A program made the translations under genes and the position numbers. The notes below the pieces were generated by a model. That model ran no database searches and was not told where the DNA came from. It saw only the letters and a list, made by a program, of their open reading frames with translations. From an uncultured Verrucomicrobia subdivision 3 bacterium (GTDB taxonomy: Bacteria; Verrucomicrobiota; Verrucomicrobiia; Limisphaerales; UBA11358), in the NCBI GenBank assembly GCA_903858275.1, contig CAIOIC010000063.1, positions 1 through 64,000 of the forward strand: a DNA stretch of 64,000 bases. Direction: 5' to 3'. Below, in pieces: positions 17,583 to 27,348 of this stretch (position 1 is the first letter of the stretch; each line of letters opens with the position of its first letter).

Positions 17583-20500
17583 ATGAAGTGCTTAATCATC
17601 CAGCCGTTGCTGTTTTTGGCCATGATGCTGGCCGCCATCCAGACGAATATCATGGCGGCTGAGCCGGGATTGCTGCTGCGCTGGCCGGCGCATGAAGGCA
17701 GCGGCGTGCAAGTGCCGGACACGTCCGGCAACGGTCTCGACGGGCGCTCGTCGGCGGGGTGGGTTGACGGTGGCGGCGTCAAGGCGCTTTTCTTTGATGG
17801 CCAATCGAAATCGGTGGTTCGCGTCCAGATACCCGAGAGCAAGTGTCTGGGCAATGGCGACTGGAGTTGTATGGCGTGGCTGAAGCCCGAGGTGCTGGGC
17901 TTTCCCGGAAAACAGGATGAACGCCGTGTTTTCAATTACGGCAAATATCCTGATTCTTCCATCAATCTGGATCTGACCGGGCAGGGCGCCTTTAGCTGGT
18001 ATTACTGCTACAAGCCAAACGGCGCCGGCAAGAGCGTGTCCGTGGGTGGCAGTTCCACGCCGCGTTTCAAGCCCAAGACATGGATGCATGTTGCGCTGGT
18101 CACCGATCGACGTAATGGGAAGACAACGGTTTACTTGAACGGACGCGAAGCGGGGCGGAGTCAATTTCCCCAGGGCTGGGCTGGAAATCTTAATCTAGGA
18201 AACGAGCTGACCATTGGCTCCACATGGCAAAATTACCACGGTGCGATGGCGGATGTGGCGGTCTGGCGGCGGGCTTTGTCGGATGCCGAGATCAAGGCTG
18301 CGTTCAACGCCCAGCGCCCAGCCTACGGGGTCAAGCCCGGGGACGGAATGACCCTCGAGGAAGCGCTGGCGGATTTAGCCGATCAAGGCAACGAAGCCAT
18401 GGTGCAAAAGAAAACCACCGAAGCGCGGGCTATTTTTTCGAAGATACTCGGCACGCCCGGAGTGCCGCCGTTTTGGGCCGCTTGGGCGGAATTGCGAATG
18501 GCGCAGTCATACCGGTTGGATGGAAATGATTCGTCCGCCAAAGATATTTATCGCCGCATCCAAAGCCGGACCACTTATCTGGCCCACCACCGTCAGGAAG
18601 CCGCCGGGTTGTTGTCGGAAATGGAGCGCACCGCCAAAGGTTTGCCCGCCCGCGATGTGACCGAGTCGCGCACCAAGCTGCCAGCCATCCAACGCTATGC
18701 GGCGGAAGTGTGGGTGGCACCCGATGGCAATGACGCCAATTCCGGTCAGCCGGCGAAACCGGTGGCCACGCTTGCCCGCGCCCGCGATCTTGTGCGCGAG
18801 TTGCGCCGCAGCGCGAAGGGCCCCATCGCGGTCATCTTGAAAAACGGCGAGTATCGCGTCGATGGGACGCTGGCTTTGGGCGCCGAGGATTCCGGCGGTA
18901 AAGATGCGCCGGTGGTTTGGAAGGCGGCGGAGAGCGGCAAGGCGATTCTCTACGGAGGCATGAAGCTCACGGGTTTTGTTCCGGTGCAAGATTCAGCCAT
19001 TCTGGCGCGCTTGGCTCCGGAAGCGCGGGGTAAGGTTTTGATGTGTGATCTCAAGGCGCTTGGCCTCCAAGACTACGGAGCTTTGGCGGTGCGCGGTTAT
19101 AGTCAACCGCCTTCTCCGCCGACCGTGGAACTGTATGTGGATGGCGAGCCGCAGACGCTGGCCCGCTGGCCGAATGAGGGTTTCGTGGACGCCGGCAAGC
19201 TTATCGAGCCGGGGAACATAGCCAATGGAACACCGTCGGCGTTCGAGTATTTGGACAATCGCCATGCCCGCTGGATGGCAGCGGAGGATGCTTGGCTGTT
19301 TGGCTACTGGCGCTTTCTCTGGGCTGATTCCACGCTCAAAATTGGAAAGATTGATACGGCAGCCAAACGCATTGTCACCGCCAAGCCTTATGATTATGGC
19401 AAGCATGGAATGGATACCAAGCAGGGCATCAAATACTATGCATTCAATTTGCTGGAGGAACTGGACCGTCCCGGCGAATGGTATTTGGATCGTCGCACGG
19501 GAAAACTTTACCTCTGGCCCACCGGCGATGCGCAGCGGCAAAAAATTGAGCTGGGCGTGCTCAAGGTGCCGTTTCTGACGACCAAGGAAACCTCGAACCT
19601 GCGCTTGGAGGGATTGGTGTTCGACCTCGGCCGTTTTGACGGAATCCAAATCACCAAAGGCGACAATGTCCAGATTGTCGGCTGCGAGGTGAAACGCATG
19701 GCCGGCAACGGTGTGATCATCAATGGCGGCACCCGGCACATGTTGTTGGGCTGCGACATTCATCACACTGGCCGAAACGCAACCTCATTGGTTGGTGGAA
19801 ACCGGGCGACGTTGGAGCGGGCGGATTTTCTGGTGGAAAACTGCCACCTGCACCATTTCGGGCGGATTGATCGCACTTACACGCCGGCCATCTATATCTC
19901 GGGTGTGGGCATGCGCATCGCTCACAACCTGATGAACGACGGGCCCAGTTCCTGCGTCCGGATTGATGGCAATGACATCCTGATTGAATACAATGAAGTT
20001 CACAGCATGGTGCGCGAATCCGATGATCAAGGCGCCATGGAAAGCTTTGGCAATCCATCGTTCCGCGGCATCGTTTACCGCTTCAACCGTTTTGAAAACA
20101 TTGGCAATGGCCTTGCCCTGGTCAATGGTCAGGCGGCCATCCGTTTCGATGACGTGATCAGCGGCATGGTGGTCTATGGCAACGTTTTTATCCGCGCCGC
20201 CAGCGGCCATTTCGGCGCGATCAACATCAATGGCGGACGCGACAATGTTTTCGACAACAACCTCTTCATTGATTGCAAATACGGCATCACCGGCGGCTGG
20301 CGTCACAAACACAAACACTGGCTGGACACGGAGCAAGGCCTCAAGAAAGACGCCTACCAGACGCCGCTTTATCTCCAGCGCTATCCGGAAATGGCGAATA
20401 TGCTCGATGGCAAGGGCCGCAATTTCGCCTCGCGCATGGCCTTGATTGATTCCGGCACGCCGATTGTTCAAAAGGCGTTCTTCGACAGCCTGGCCGTGCG

Positions 20501-20708
20501 CAGTGAGTCCATGACCAATGCCGGCGCAAGTTTGCTGACCAAAAACTCCGACTTGCCCGGCAGTGTCGCCAGCGAACTCGGCCTGCGCCTGGGACTCCGC
20601 CCGATTCCGGTTGGCGAGATCGGGCTTTATGCGGATCGCACCCGCGCCCAATGGCCTGTGATTTCGAAACCCATCGCGGTGCCCGATTGGCGGCAGAATG
20701 CAAAGTAA
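17583..20708 (+). CDS. Large secreted LamG / TPR-like / right-handed beta-helix protein
   Basis: The product is about 1041 aa. I used the ATG at 17583; an in-frame GTG at 17577 would add two residues. A signal peptide is followed by a LamG/concanavalin-type domain (about residues 30-235: LLLRWPAHEGSG, then WMHVALVTD and VYLNGREAG). Next comes a short helical TPR-like stretch (about 250-350). A long parallel beta-helix (about 375-1020) opens with VWVAPDGNDANSGQPAKP and has many NxxxxCxxHxxGR-type turns. The last part resembles GH141-type or DUF1565 proteins, which act on plant glycans, but the catalytic residues cannot be placed. It heads the glycan-use region on this strand. Confidence 0.72.
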   Translation: MKCLIIQPLLFLAMMLAAIQTNIMAAEPGLLLRWPAHEGSGVQVPDTSGNGLDGRSSAGWVDGGGVKALFFDGQSKSVVRVQIPESKCLGNGDWSCMAWLKPEVLGFPGKQDERRVFNYGKYPDSSINLDLTGQGAFSWYYCYKPNGAGKSVSVGGSSTPRFKPKTWMHVALVTDRRNGKTTVYLNGREAGRSQFPQGWAGNLNLGNELTIGSTWQNYHGAMADVAVWRRALSDAEIKAAFNAQRPAYGVKPGDGMTLEEALADLADQGNEAMVQKKTTEARAIFSKILGTPGVPPFWAAWAELRMAQSYRLDGNDSSAKDIYRRIQSRTTYLAHHRQEAAGLLSEMERTAKGLPARDVTESRTKLPAIQRYAAEVWVAPDGNDANSGQPAKPVATLARARDLVRELRRSAKGPIAVILKNGEYRVDGTLALGAEDSGGKDAPVVWKAAESGKAILYGGMKLTGFVPVQDSAILARLAPEARGKVLMCDLKALGLQDYGALAVRGYSQPPSPPTVELYVDGEPQTLARWPNEGFVDAGKLIEPGNIANGTPSAFEYLDNRHARWMAAEDAWLFGYWRFLWADSTLKIGKIDTAAKRIVTAKPYDYGKHGMDTKQGIKYYAFNLLEELDRPGEWYLDRRTGKLYLWPTGDAQRQKIELGVLKVPFLTTKETSNLRLEGLVFDLGRFDGIQITKGDNVQIVGCEVKRMAGNGVIINGGTRHMLLGCDIHHTGRNATSLVGGNRATLERADFLVENCHLHHFGRIDRTYTPAIYISGVGMRIAHNLMNDGPSSCVRIDGNDILIEYNEVHSMVRESDDQGAMESFGNPSFRGIVYRFNRFENIGNGLALVNGQAAIRFDDVISGMVVYGNVFIRAASGHFGAININGGRDNVFDNNLFIDCKYGITGGWRHKHKHWLDTEQGLKKDAYQTPLYLQRYPEMANMLDGKGRNFASRMALIDSGTPIVQKAFFDSLAVRSESMTNAGASLLTKNSDLPGSVASELGLRLGLRPIPVGEIGLYADRTRAQWPVISKPIAVPDWRQNAK

Positions 20709-20740
20709 TCATAAGCAGTTAATCAATTGAGAGGCAAAAA

Positions 20741-21646
20741 ATGAAACGACTGAAACTCACCGCCAATGGCCCGGAATTTTCCCGAATGGTCTATGGCACC
20801 TGGCGATTGCTCGACACCAAGCCGACGGCGCAGGAAATCAACCGCCGGCTGCACGCGTGTGTTGACCTCGGCATCACGACCATTGACACGGCGGAAATCT
20901 ACGGCCTCTACGAAGTCGAATCGGCGCTGGGCGCAGCGCTGGCCTTGTCGCCCGGTTTGCGGGACAAGCTGGAAATCGTCACAAAGGCGGGGATATATGT
21001 GCCGTGCGCCTATCATCCCGAACGCCAGACGGCTCATTACAACGCCGCCGGTGCGCGGTTGGTGAAGAGCCTGGAAAAATCACTGCGCTTGCTGGGCACG
21101 GATCGGGTGGAGCTGTTTCTCGTGCATCGTCCCGACTGGCTGACGCGCGCCGACGATACGGCGGCTGGATTGAATCAGTTGTTGCGCAGCGGCAAAATTC
21201 ACGCGGCCGGCGTGTCTAACTACTCGGCCTCGCAATTTGATCTGCTGACCGCGCGCATGGAAAAACCGCTGGCGACGAACCAGCTTGAATTTCATCTTCT
21301 GCATCACGATCCCATCCATGACGGCACGTTCCACCAATGCGAGAAGCAAGGCGTGTTGCCGATGGCGTGGAGTCCGCTGGCAGGCGGACGTTTGTTCGAT
21401 TCGAAAAACGCCGCCGCCCAGCGGCTCGCGCTGGCGGCGCAAAATCTCGCCGCGCGTTACGGCGGCGCGACGCTGGAACAACTCGCCTATGCATGGGTCA
21501 TGGCGCATCCCAGCCGACCCTTGCCGGTCATCGGCACCAATAAGCTGGAACGAATCCAAAGTGCGGTTGAAGCGGACAAAATCACGCTGGCGCACGAAGA
21601 TTGGTATGCCCTGTGGGAAGCCGCGCAAGGACGGCGGGTGCCGTGA
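20741..21646 (+). CDS. Aldo/keto reductase family oxidoreductase
   Basis: The product is 301 aa with the AKR TIM-barrel tetrad positions visible: D in TIDTAEIYG, Y in the same motif, K in EIVTKAGI, and H in ELFLVHRPDW. The NADPH-binding ending includes PVIGTNKLERIQSAVEA. A good ribosome site (GAGAGG) lies 8 nt before the ATG. It resembles the YdhF-type AKRs, which act on small carbonyl compounds. In this setting it could reduce keto-sugars released by the neighbouring enzymes. The protein has no signal and should be cytoplasmic. Confidence 0.87.
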   Translation: MKRLKLTANGPEFSRMVYGTWRLLDTKPTAQEINRRLHACVDLGITTIDTAEIYGLYEVESALGAALALSPGLRDKLEIVTKAGIYVPCAYHPERQTAHYNAAGARLVKSLEKSLRLLGTDRVELFLVHRPDWLTRADDTAAGLNQLLRSGKIHAAGVSNYSASQFDLLTARMEKPLATNQLEFHLLHHDPIHDGTFHQCEKQGVLPMAWSPLAGGRLFDSKNAAAQRLALAAQNLAARYGGATLEQLAYAWVMAHPSRPLPVIGTNKLERIQSAVEADKITLAHEDWYALWEAAQGRRVP

Positions 21647-21809
21647 ACATTTTTTAATTCATCCATGCGAACGTTGGAAATTGTTTGACTCGGTAAAACT
21701 TAAAAATCACTCTGTCGCCTTAACCAATGACAAACCCTGTGCCGAACCGCATATAGTTAACTTTCTAAAATAACCAAACTCCCAAACCACCACTCGCAAC
21801 AAAATAAAT

Positions 21810-23273
21810 ATGAATCAAAATACCATCAACCGTCGCAACTTCCTCAAAACCGCTTCGCTGGCCACCGGCGCGGTGGTTTTCGGCGTGCCGGCGCTGCTGC
21901 GCGGCCAAAACCTCAACAGCAAACTGAACATCGCCATCATCGGCGCCGGCGGCAAAGGTGCGAGCGATACCGTTTGCTGCTCCACCGAGAACATCGTGGC
22001 TTTATGCGACGTGGATGGCGGCATTCTGGCTAAGCAGCTTGAGAAATATCCCGGCGCCAAGGGTTTTCAGGATTTCCGCAAGATGTTCAGCGAATTGGGC
22101 AAGGGCATTGATGCCGTTGACATCGCCACCCCGGATCATTTCCACGGCATCGCCGCTGCCCATGCCATGCGCCAGGGCAAACATGTTTACTGCCAGAAAC
22201 CCTTGGTGCAGACGATTCACGAAGCGCGTTACCTGCGCGATCTTGCCCGGAAAACGGGCCTCGTTACCCAGATGGGCAACCAGGGCAGTGCCGCCGATGG
22301 ATTGCGCCGCGCGGTTGAGTGCATCCAGGCAGGCATCATCGGCAAGGTGAGTGAGGTTCACGTCTGGACCAATCGCCCGGTCTGGCCGCAAGGCATGAAC
22401 CGCCCCGAAGGTTCCGATCCCGTGCCGGAAAATCTTAACTGGGATATCTGGCTTGGCCCCGCCCCGGTGCGGCCATTCAAGAGTGGCGTCTATCACGGTT
22501 TCAAATGGCGTGGCTGGCAGGATTTCGGCACCGGTGCGCTGGGCGATATGGCCTGCCACACCGTCAACATGCCGTTCCGTGCGCTTCAGCTGGGTCATCC
22601 GAAGGAAATCTCATCAGAGGCTTTCGGCGTGATGAACAAAGAAACGTATCCTATCGGGTCGAAAATTCATTTTAAATTCCCGGCGCGTTCGAATAAGGGA
22701 AACAAGTCTTCCGATTCCCCGGTCTCGCTCTGGTGGTATGACGGCGGGCAGGTTGATGCCACTAAGCCCAACGGCCACGATTTCAGCAACAAGCCGCCGA
22801 AAGAACTGCTCAAAGACATTGAGGTTTTTCGCGGTGAAGTTCCCAACAGCGCCTGCCTCATCGTCGGCGAAAACGGCACCATCTTTTCACCGGATGACTA
22901 TGGCCAGCAGTTTTTTGTGAAGCTGAAAAATGATGAAAAATATGTCAGTTACTCAAAACATCCCGAAGTTGAAAAGATTCCGCAGACCATTGAGCGCAAT
23001 CAGTTTAAACCGGATGCAACCAGCAAAGGGTCGGGCGACGACTTGCGCCACCACATGGAGTGGATCAATGCCATCAAAGCCAATAAGCCTCAGAATTGTT
23101 ATTCACGGTTTGAAATTGCCGCGCAGCTTACGGAAATCATGTTGCTCGGTTGCGTCGCGCTCCAGGTCGGCAAGAAACTCGACTGGGATGGGGAGAAGAT
23201 GAAAGCCAAGAACTGCCCGGAGGCCGCACCGTTTATCAAACGCAACAACCGCGCGGGCTGGGCAATGGCTTAA
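21810..23273 (+). CDS. Tat-exported Gfo/Idh/MocA family oxidoreductase (copy 1)
   Basis: The product is 487 aa. The N-terminus NRRNFLKTASLATGAVVFG is a twin-arginine signal, so the folded enzyme with its NAD(P) cofactor is exported. The Rossmann motif is IAIIGAGGKGAS, and the active-site segment is GKHVYCQKPL, with Gln replacing the usual Glu in EKP. Such proteins oxidise or hydrolyse glycosides, often at C3. The DUF1080 gene follows after 12 nt, which suggests that the pair act together on 3-keto-glycosides. The substrate is unknown. Confidence 0.88.
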   Translation: MNQNTINRRNFLKTASLATGAVVFGVPALLRGQNLNSKLNIAIIGAGGKGASDTVCCSTENIVALCDVDGGILAKQLEKYPGAKGFQDFRKMFSELGKGIDAVDIATPDHFHGIAAAHAMRQGKHVYCQKPLVQTIHEARYLRDLARKTGLVTQMGNQGSAADGLRRAVECIQAGIIGKVSEVHVWTNRPVWPQGMNRPEGSDPVPENLNWDIWLGPAPVRPFKSGVYHGFKWRGWQDFGTGALGDMACHTVNMPFRALQLGHPKEISSEAFGVMNKETYPIGSKIHFKFPARSNKGNKSSDSPVSLWWYDGGQVDATKPNGHDFSNKPPKELLKDIEVFRGEVPNSACLIVGENGTIFSPDDYGQQFFVKLKNDEKYVSYSKHPEVEKIPQTIERNQFKPDATSKGSGDDLRHHMEWINAIKANKPQNCYSRFEIAAQLTEIMLLGCVALQVGKKLDWDGEKMKAKNCPEAAPFIKRNNRAGWAMA

Positions 23274-23285
23274 AACATCGGTGCC

Positions 23286-24296
23286 ATGATTAAATTCGTT
23301 GCGAAATTGACCGTGGCCGTTCTGTTCGCCGCCGGCACTGCGCTGGCGGCGGACAGCGTGACGCCTTTTGTCGGCAACTGGGCGCTCATTTTGCCCGGCA
23401 ATGTTCCCGGGTGGCTGGGTATCGCTCCCAAAGGCGATCAGCTCGAAGGCTCCATGCTGTGGGGTTGGTCCAGTCCCTTCCCGGTGGAGCAGGTTGCCGT
23501 GAAAGGGCAGGTGCTGGCTTTCACCCGCATCCGCACCGTGCCGCGCAAGGACGAAACCGGCAAAGTCATCCGGACCGATCGGCTGGCCGACACGTTCACC
23601 GGCACTGTCGAAGGGGACGCAATCAAAGTCACCCTCCTTCGCTCGCACGACAACGACGCCGGTGTGGACAAGCAGGAATTTGCCGGCAAGCGCATTCCGC
23701 CCGTGCCGCCCGCGCCCAATTTGGCGAAGGTGAAATTTGGCGATGCCATCCCGCTTTTCAACGGCAAGGATTTGACCGGCTGGCGATTGCTTAATCCGAA
23801 AGCACCGAATGGCTGGAGCGCCGAGGGGGGCATTTTGGTGAATCGCGCACCGCAGGAAGAGGGTAAACCGCACAAGAATTATGGCAACCTGCGCACCGAC
23901 CGGGAATTTGAAGACTTCAATCTGACCTTGGAGGCGCGGGTGCCCAAGGATGGCAACAGTGGCGTTTACCTGCGCGGCTTATATGAGATTCAGGTGATGG
24001 ACAGTTTCGGTAAGCCTCTTGATCCGCATAACATGGGCGCTCTTTACGGACGCATCCAGCCCGCTGTGAGCGCCGAGAAACCCGTCGGCGAATGGCAGAC
24101 CCTTGACATCACCCTTGTGGCGCGGCATCTGACCGTGGTGCTAAACGGCAGGAAAATCATCAACAATCAACCTGTGCTGGGCATCACCGGCGGCGCCCTG
24201 ACCGCAGATGAATTCAAGCCGGGGCCGATTTATCTGCAAGGCGATCACACCGGCATTGAATATCGCAACCTCGTTTTGCGACCCGTCGCAAAATAA
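23286..24296 (+). CDS. DUF1080 (3-keto-disaccharide hydrolase-like) protein with N-terminal beta domain
   Basis: The product is 336 aa with a Sec signal peptide (ends near ALAADS). Residues about 25-135 form an extra beta-rich domain (VTPFVGNWALILPG) of unknown role. Residues about 150-335 are the DUF1080 concanavalin-like fold: FNGKDLTGWR, FEDFNLTLEARVP, NSGVYLRGLYEIQVMDSFG, and GPIYLQGDHTGIEYRNL. Proteins of this family cleave 3-keto-glycosides made by Gfo/Idh/MocA oxidoreductases. The oxidoreductase gene lies directly upstream, and a sugar isomerase lies downstream. The location is probably periplasmic. Confidence 0.83.
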   Translation: MIKFVAKLTVAVLFAAGTALAADSVTPFVGNWALILPGNVPGWLGIAPKGDQLEGSMLWGWSSPFPVEQVAVKGQVLAFTRIRTVPRKDETGKVIRTDRLADTFTGTVEGDAIKVTLLRSHDNDAGVDKQEFAGKRIPPVPPAPNLAKVKFGDAIPLFNGKDLTGWRLLNPKAPNGWSAEGGILVNRAPQEEGKPHKNYGNLRTDREFEDFNLTLEARVPKDGNSGVYLRGLYEIQVMDSFGKPLDPHNMGALYGRIQPAVSAEKPVGEWQTLDITLVARHLTVVLNGRKIINNQPVLGITGGALTADEFKPGPIYLQGDHTGIEYRNLVLRPVAK

Positions 24297-24326
24297 GGAT
24301 TTCAATCCAATAACCACGGGAGTTAA

Positions 24327-24977
24327 TTGCTTCGCCCAATCTTGTCAAAGAAATCACCGAACCCCGGAATTGTCTCCGATTTTGCCAGCTGTGACGTCGG
24401 GTCGCCTGCGTTGACTGGTTCAGCCAGGCCAGTCGGACAAGGCTGGGACATCGTTGCCGGCGGAGCGGATATCTGGGAAAAAGCTGATCAGTTTCATTTC
24501 GTTTACAAATCCTTTTCGGGCGACTTCGACCTTGCCATCCGGGCTGAAAGTTTTGCGCCCGCCCATCTGTATTCCAAGGCCGGAATCATGGTTCGGGAAA
24601 GCCTGAAGACCGACAGTGCGCACCTGATGTTTCTGGTTTTTGCGAACAATGCGCCGCGAAACAACAATCTGGGCGCATATGAAATGCAGTTCCGTGCGAC
24701 TGCCGGCGATGAGTGTCGGGCGATTTATCCCGCCCAACTGCCGCCCGCGCCGCCGGAATTTCCCGCCGCCTTTCCCGATTCATGGTTGCGGGTCAAGCGG
24801 TCCGGCAACCGGTTTTTTGCGTTCGCTTCCACCGATGGCAAAACCTGGAAGTTGTATACGCAGCCCGTTCTGGCATTGGCCCGCTCCGTATTGGTTGGGC
24901 CGGCGCTGACCTCGCATGAACCGTTGACCGCAGCCAAGGTTGCGTTTCGCGATTATGCCGAGTTTGCCCAAGCCTGA
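24327..24977 (+). CDS. DUF1349/concanavalin-like domain protein
   Basis: The product is up to 216 aa; the only start near the 5' end is TTG at 24327, and no signal peptide is seen, so the true start is uncertain. The segment GGADIWEKADQFHFVYKSF, then ADPAHLYSKAGIMVRESL-like spacing and the LRVKRSGNRFFAFASTDGKTW motif, match the DUF1349/laminin-G-like family. These domains bind or shape glycans and often occur as a module of larger secreted enzymes. Here the domain stands alone, 30 nt after the DUF1080 gene, and may be a domain split from a larger protein. No catalytic function is claimed. Confidence 0.6.
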   Translation: MLRPILSKKSPNPGIVSDFASCDVGSPALTGSARPVGQGWDIVAGGADIWEKADQFHFVYKSFSGDFDLAIRAESFAPAHLYSKAGIMVRESLKTDSAHLMFLVFANNAPRNNNLGAYEMQFRATAGDECRAIYPAQLPPAPPEFPAAFPDSWLRVKRSGNRFFAFASTDGKTWKLYTQPVLALARSVLVGPALTSHEPLTAAKVAFRDYAEFAQA

Positions 24978-25040
24978 GGAATTGATTATATTTTGCCATA
25001 TTTCAAACCCCCAACGATACCAGCATTGAATTTATCCATT

Positions 25041-25904
25041 ATGAAATCCACCAACCAGATCATTAAACCGTTGCTGCTTTTCGCGGCGACCATCATCGCC
25101 GCCGGCAGTCTTAAGGCTGAACCGCTTTTCCCCCAGGCTCCGGGCATGTGTTCCTACACTCATCGCGAGCAGTTCAAGAAAGACGTGCCCGCCACGCTGG
25201 ACGCCATCAAGGCGCTCGGCATCACGGATATGGAATTTTCCAACCTCTTCGGCAAAACGGCGGCGGAATTGCGGCAATTGCTCGACGCGCGCGGGATGGT
25301 CTGCACGTCCTTTGGCGTGAATTATGACGATTTGGTAAAAAAAACTGATGTGGTCGCCGGCAACGCCAAGGCCCTCGGTGCAAAATTTGTCCGCGTGGCG
25401 TGGTTGCCGAGCCGCCAGCCGTTCACGTTGGAACTGGCCAAACAAACTGCCGCCGAGTTCAACCGCATCGGCAAACAATTGCGCGAACAACACGGCCTGA
25501 CGTTCTGCTACCACAACCACGGCTACGAATTTGTGAAACAGGACAATGGCACGCTGTTCGATGTGCTGGTGGCGGAAACCAATCCGCAGGATGTGAGCTT
25601 TGAACTTGATATTTTGTGGGCGCACCACCCCGGAGCAAATCCCGCCGCGCTGCTGGCGAAGCATGGTTCGCGTTTCAAGCTGATGCATTTGAAAGATCTC
25701 AGGCAGGGCGTGAAAGGCGACTTGAGCGGCAAGACCGCCGTGGAAAACGACGTGGCGCTGGGCACAGGCCAGATTGATATCCCGGCGGTGCTGAAGGCCG
25801 CCCAAAAAGCCGGCGTGCTGCATTACTACATTGAAGACGAAAGCCCGAGCATCGCCACACAAGTGCCGCAGACCATTGCTTATCTGAAAAGCCTGAAGAA
25901 CTGA
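25041..25904 (+). CDS. Secreted sugar phosphate isomerase/epimerase-like TIM barrel
   Basis: The product is about 287 aa. The ATG at 25041 starts a signal peptide (MKSTNQIIKPLLLFAATIIAAGSLKAEP); the open frame from 24993 would mask it. It is an AP-endonuclease-2-type xylose isomerase-like barrel. Likely metal ligands are the Glu in DMEFSNL, the His pair in FCYHNHGYEF, ELDILW and MHLKD, and the terminal YYIEDES. In Gfo/DUF1080 clusters such proteins may isomerise or epimerise 3-keto-sugars. Export of an enzyme of this family is notable and agrees with the Tat-exported oxidoreductases on both sides. Confidence 0.83.
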   Translation: MKSTNQIIKPLLLFAATIIAAGSLKAEPLFPQAPGMCSYTHREQFKKDVPATLDAIKALGITDMEFSNLFGKTAAELRQLLDARGMVCTSFGVNYDDLVKKTDVVAGNAKALGAKFVRVAWLPSRQPFTLELAKQTAAEFNRIGKQLREQHGLTFCYHNHGYEFVKQDNGTLFDVLVAETNPQDVSFELDILWAHHPGANPAALLAKHGSRFKLMHLKDLRQGVKGDLSGKTAVENDVALGTGQIDIPAVLKAAQKAGVLHYYIEDESPSIATQVPQTIAYLKSLKN

Positions 25905-25927
25905 CAACCTCCAACGCAAAATTGACC

Positions 25928-27289
25928 ATGAAACAAAAAATCTCCCGTCGCCAGTTTGTCGCCTCATCCCTCACCATCGGGGCCGCCGCCGCGCTGATGC
26001 CGCGCACGTTTTTGCGGGCCGCAGCATCTCCCGCCAACAAAGTTGTGCTCGCCGTCGCGGGGGTCCGCACGGGCGCGCCCGGCAGCAGCGGACGCGGCAT
26101 CGAACTCATCAATAAATTTTCCGCGCTGCCCGGGGTGGAGTTCAAGTATGTGATTGATGTGGATTGCCGCTATCTTTCCCCTGCCGCCGACATCACGGAA
26201 AAGAAGCAGGGCAAAGCCCCGCAGCAGGAAACGGATTTTCGCCGGGTGTTGGAAGACAAGGACGTGGACGGGCTGCTCATCACCACGCCGGACCACTGGC
26301 ATGCGCCCATGGCGATTCTTGCCGCCAAAGCCGGCAAACACGTCTACGTCGAGAAGCCCTGCAGCCACAATCCGCGCGAAGGCGAAATCCTGGTCGAGGT
26401 CGCCAAAAAATATAAGCGGCTGGTGCAGATGGGCAGCCAGCGCCGCTCCATCGCCAACGTCCAGCAGATGTGCCGGGAAATTCAGGAGGGATTGATTGGA
26501 AAGCTTTTCCTTGCGCAATGCTTTTACGCCCGCCGCCGTCCGTCCATCGGCTTTGGCAAAGTCGTCAAGCCGCCGGCCGATTTGGACTGGGACTTGTGGC
26601 AGGGGCCGGCTCCGCGCACGGAATACCGCGATAACCTTCATCCCTACAACTGGCATTGGTTCTGGCGCTGGGGCACCGGCGAAGCCCTCAACAACGGCGT
26701 GCATCTGCTCGACGTCGCGCGCTGGGCGATGGGTGTGACCTTCCCGACCAAGGTCAGTTCTTTCGGTGGCCGCTGGCACGATGTGGGCCTCGATGATTGG
26801 GAAGCCCCGGACACGCAGGAAATCCAGCTGGAATTCGGTCCCGGCAAGGGCATCTCGTGGTTTGGCCGCTCCTGCAGCACCTATGGCGCGCCCGGCTACA
26901 AATCGAACGGCATCGTGTTCTACGGCAGCAAAGGAACGATCGATTACGACGGCAGCGGCACTTACACGGTCTATGATCTGGACAATAAACCGGTCAAAAA
27001 AGTCGGCGAAGATCCCGGTAAAAAATCGAATCTGGCCAACGGCGCGGATCCGGGTCTCAATGACAATCATGCGCTGAACTTTGTCGAATCCATTCGCGGT
27101 AATGCGAAGTTGAACGCCCCGATTGATCAGGGACACAACAGCACCTTGCTCGCCCAACTCGGCAACATCGCCCAGCGCGTAGGCCACAGTCTGCGCACGG
27201 ATCCGACCAACGGACACATTCTCGACGACCGGAAGGCCGCCGCCTTGTGGACGCGTGAATATGCGTCTGGCTGGAAGCCGACCGTTTAA
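25928..27289 (+). CDS. Tat-exported Gfo/Idh/MocA family oxidoreductase (copy 2)
   Basis: The product is about 453 aa. The ATG at 25928 begins a twin-arginine signal (SRRQFVASSLTIGAAAAL). The dehydrogenase domain has GKHVYVEKPCSHNPREG with the conserved Lys of EKP, MGSQRRS, and a C-terminal alpha/beta domain with WHWFWRWGTGEALNNGVH. It lacks a clean GxGxxG near the N-terminus and instead has AGVRTGAPGSSGRG, so the cofactor loop is unusual. It lies 23 nt after the isomerase and probably shares its message. The substrate is unknown. Confidence 0.87.
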   Translation: MKQKISRRQFVASSLTIGAAAALMPRTFLRAAASPANKVVLAVAGVRTGAPGSSGRGIELINKFSALPGVEFKYVIDVDCRYLSPAADITEKKQGKAPQQETDFRRVLEDKDVDGLLITTPDHWHAPMAILAAKAGKHVYVEKPCSHNPREGEILVEVAKKYKRLVQMGSQRRSIANVQQMCREIQEGLIGKLFLAQCFYARRRPSIGFGKVVKPPADLDWDLWQGPAPRTEYRDNLHPYNWHWFWRWGTGEALNNGVHLLDVARWAMGVTFPTKVSSFGGRWHDVGLDDWEAPDTQEIQLEFGPGKGISWFGRSCSTYGAPGYKSNGIVFYGSKGTIDYDGSGTYTVYDLDNKPVKKVGEDPGKKSNLANGADPGLNDNHALNFVESIRGNAKLNAPIDQGHNSTLLAQLGNIAQRVGHSLRTDPTNGHILDDRKAAALWTREYASGWKPTV

Positions 27290-27348
27290 TTCTTGAACTT
27301 TCGCCAACGCGAAATGCTGGAAGCAAAACGACTTGTTTTTGATGCCCC

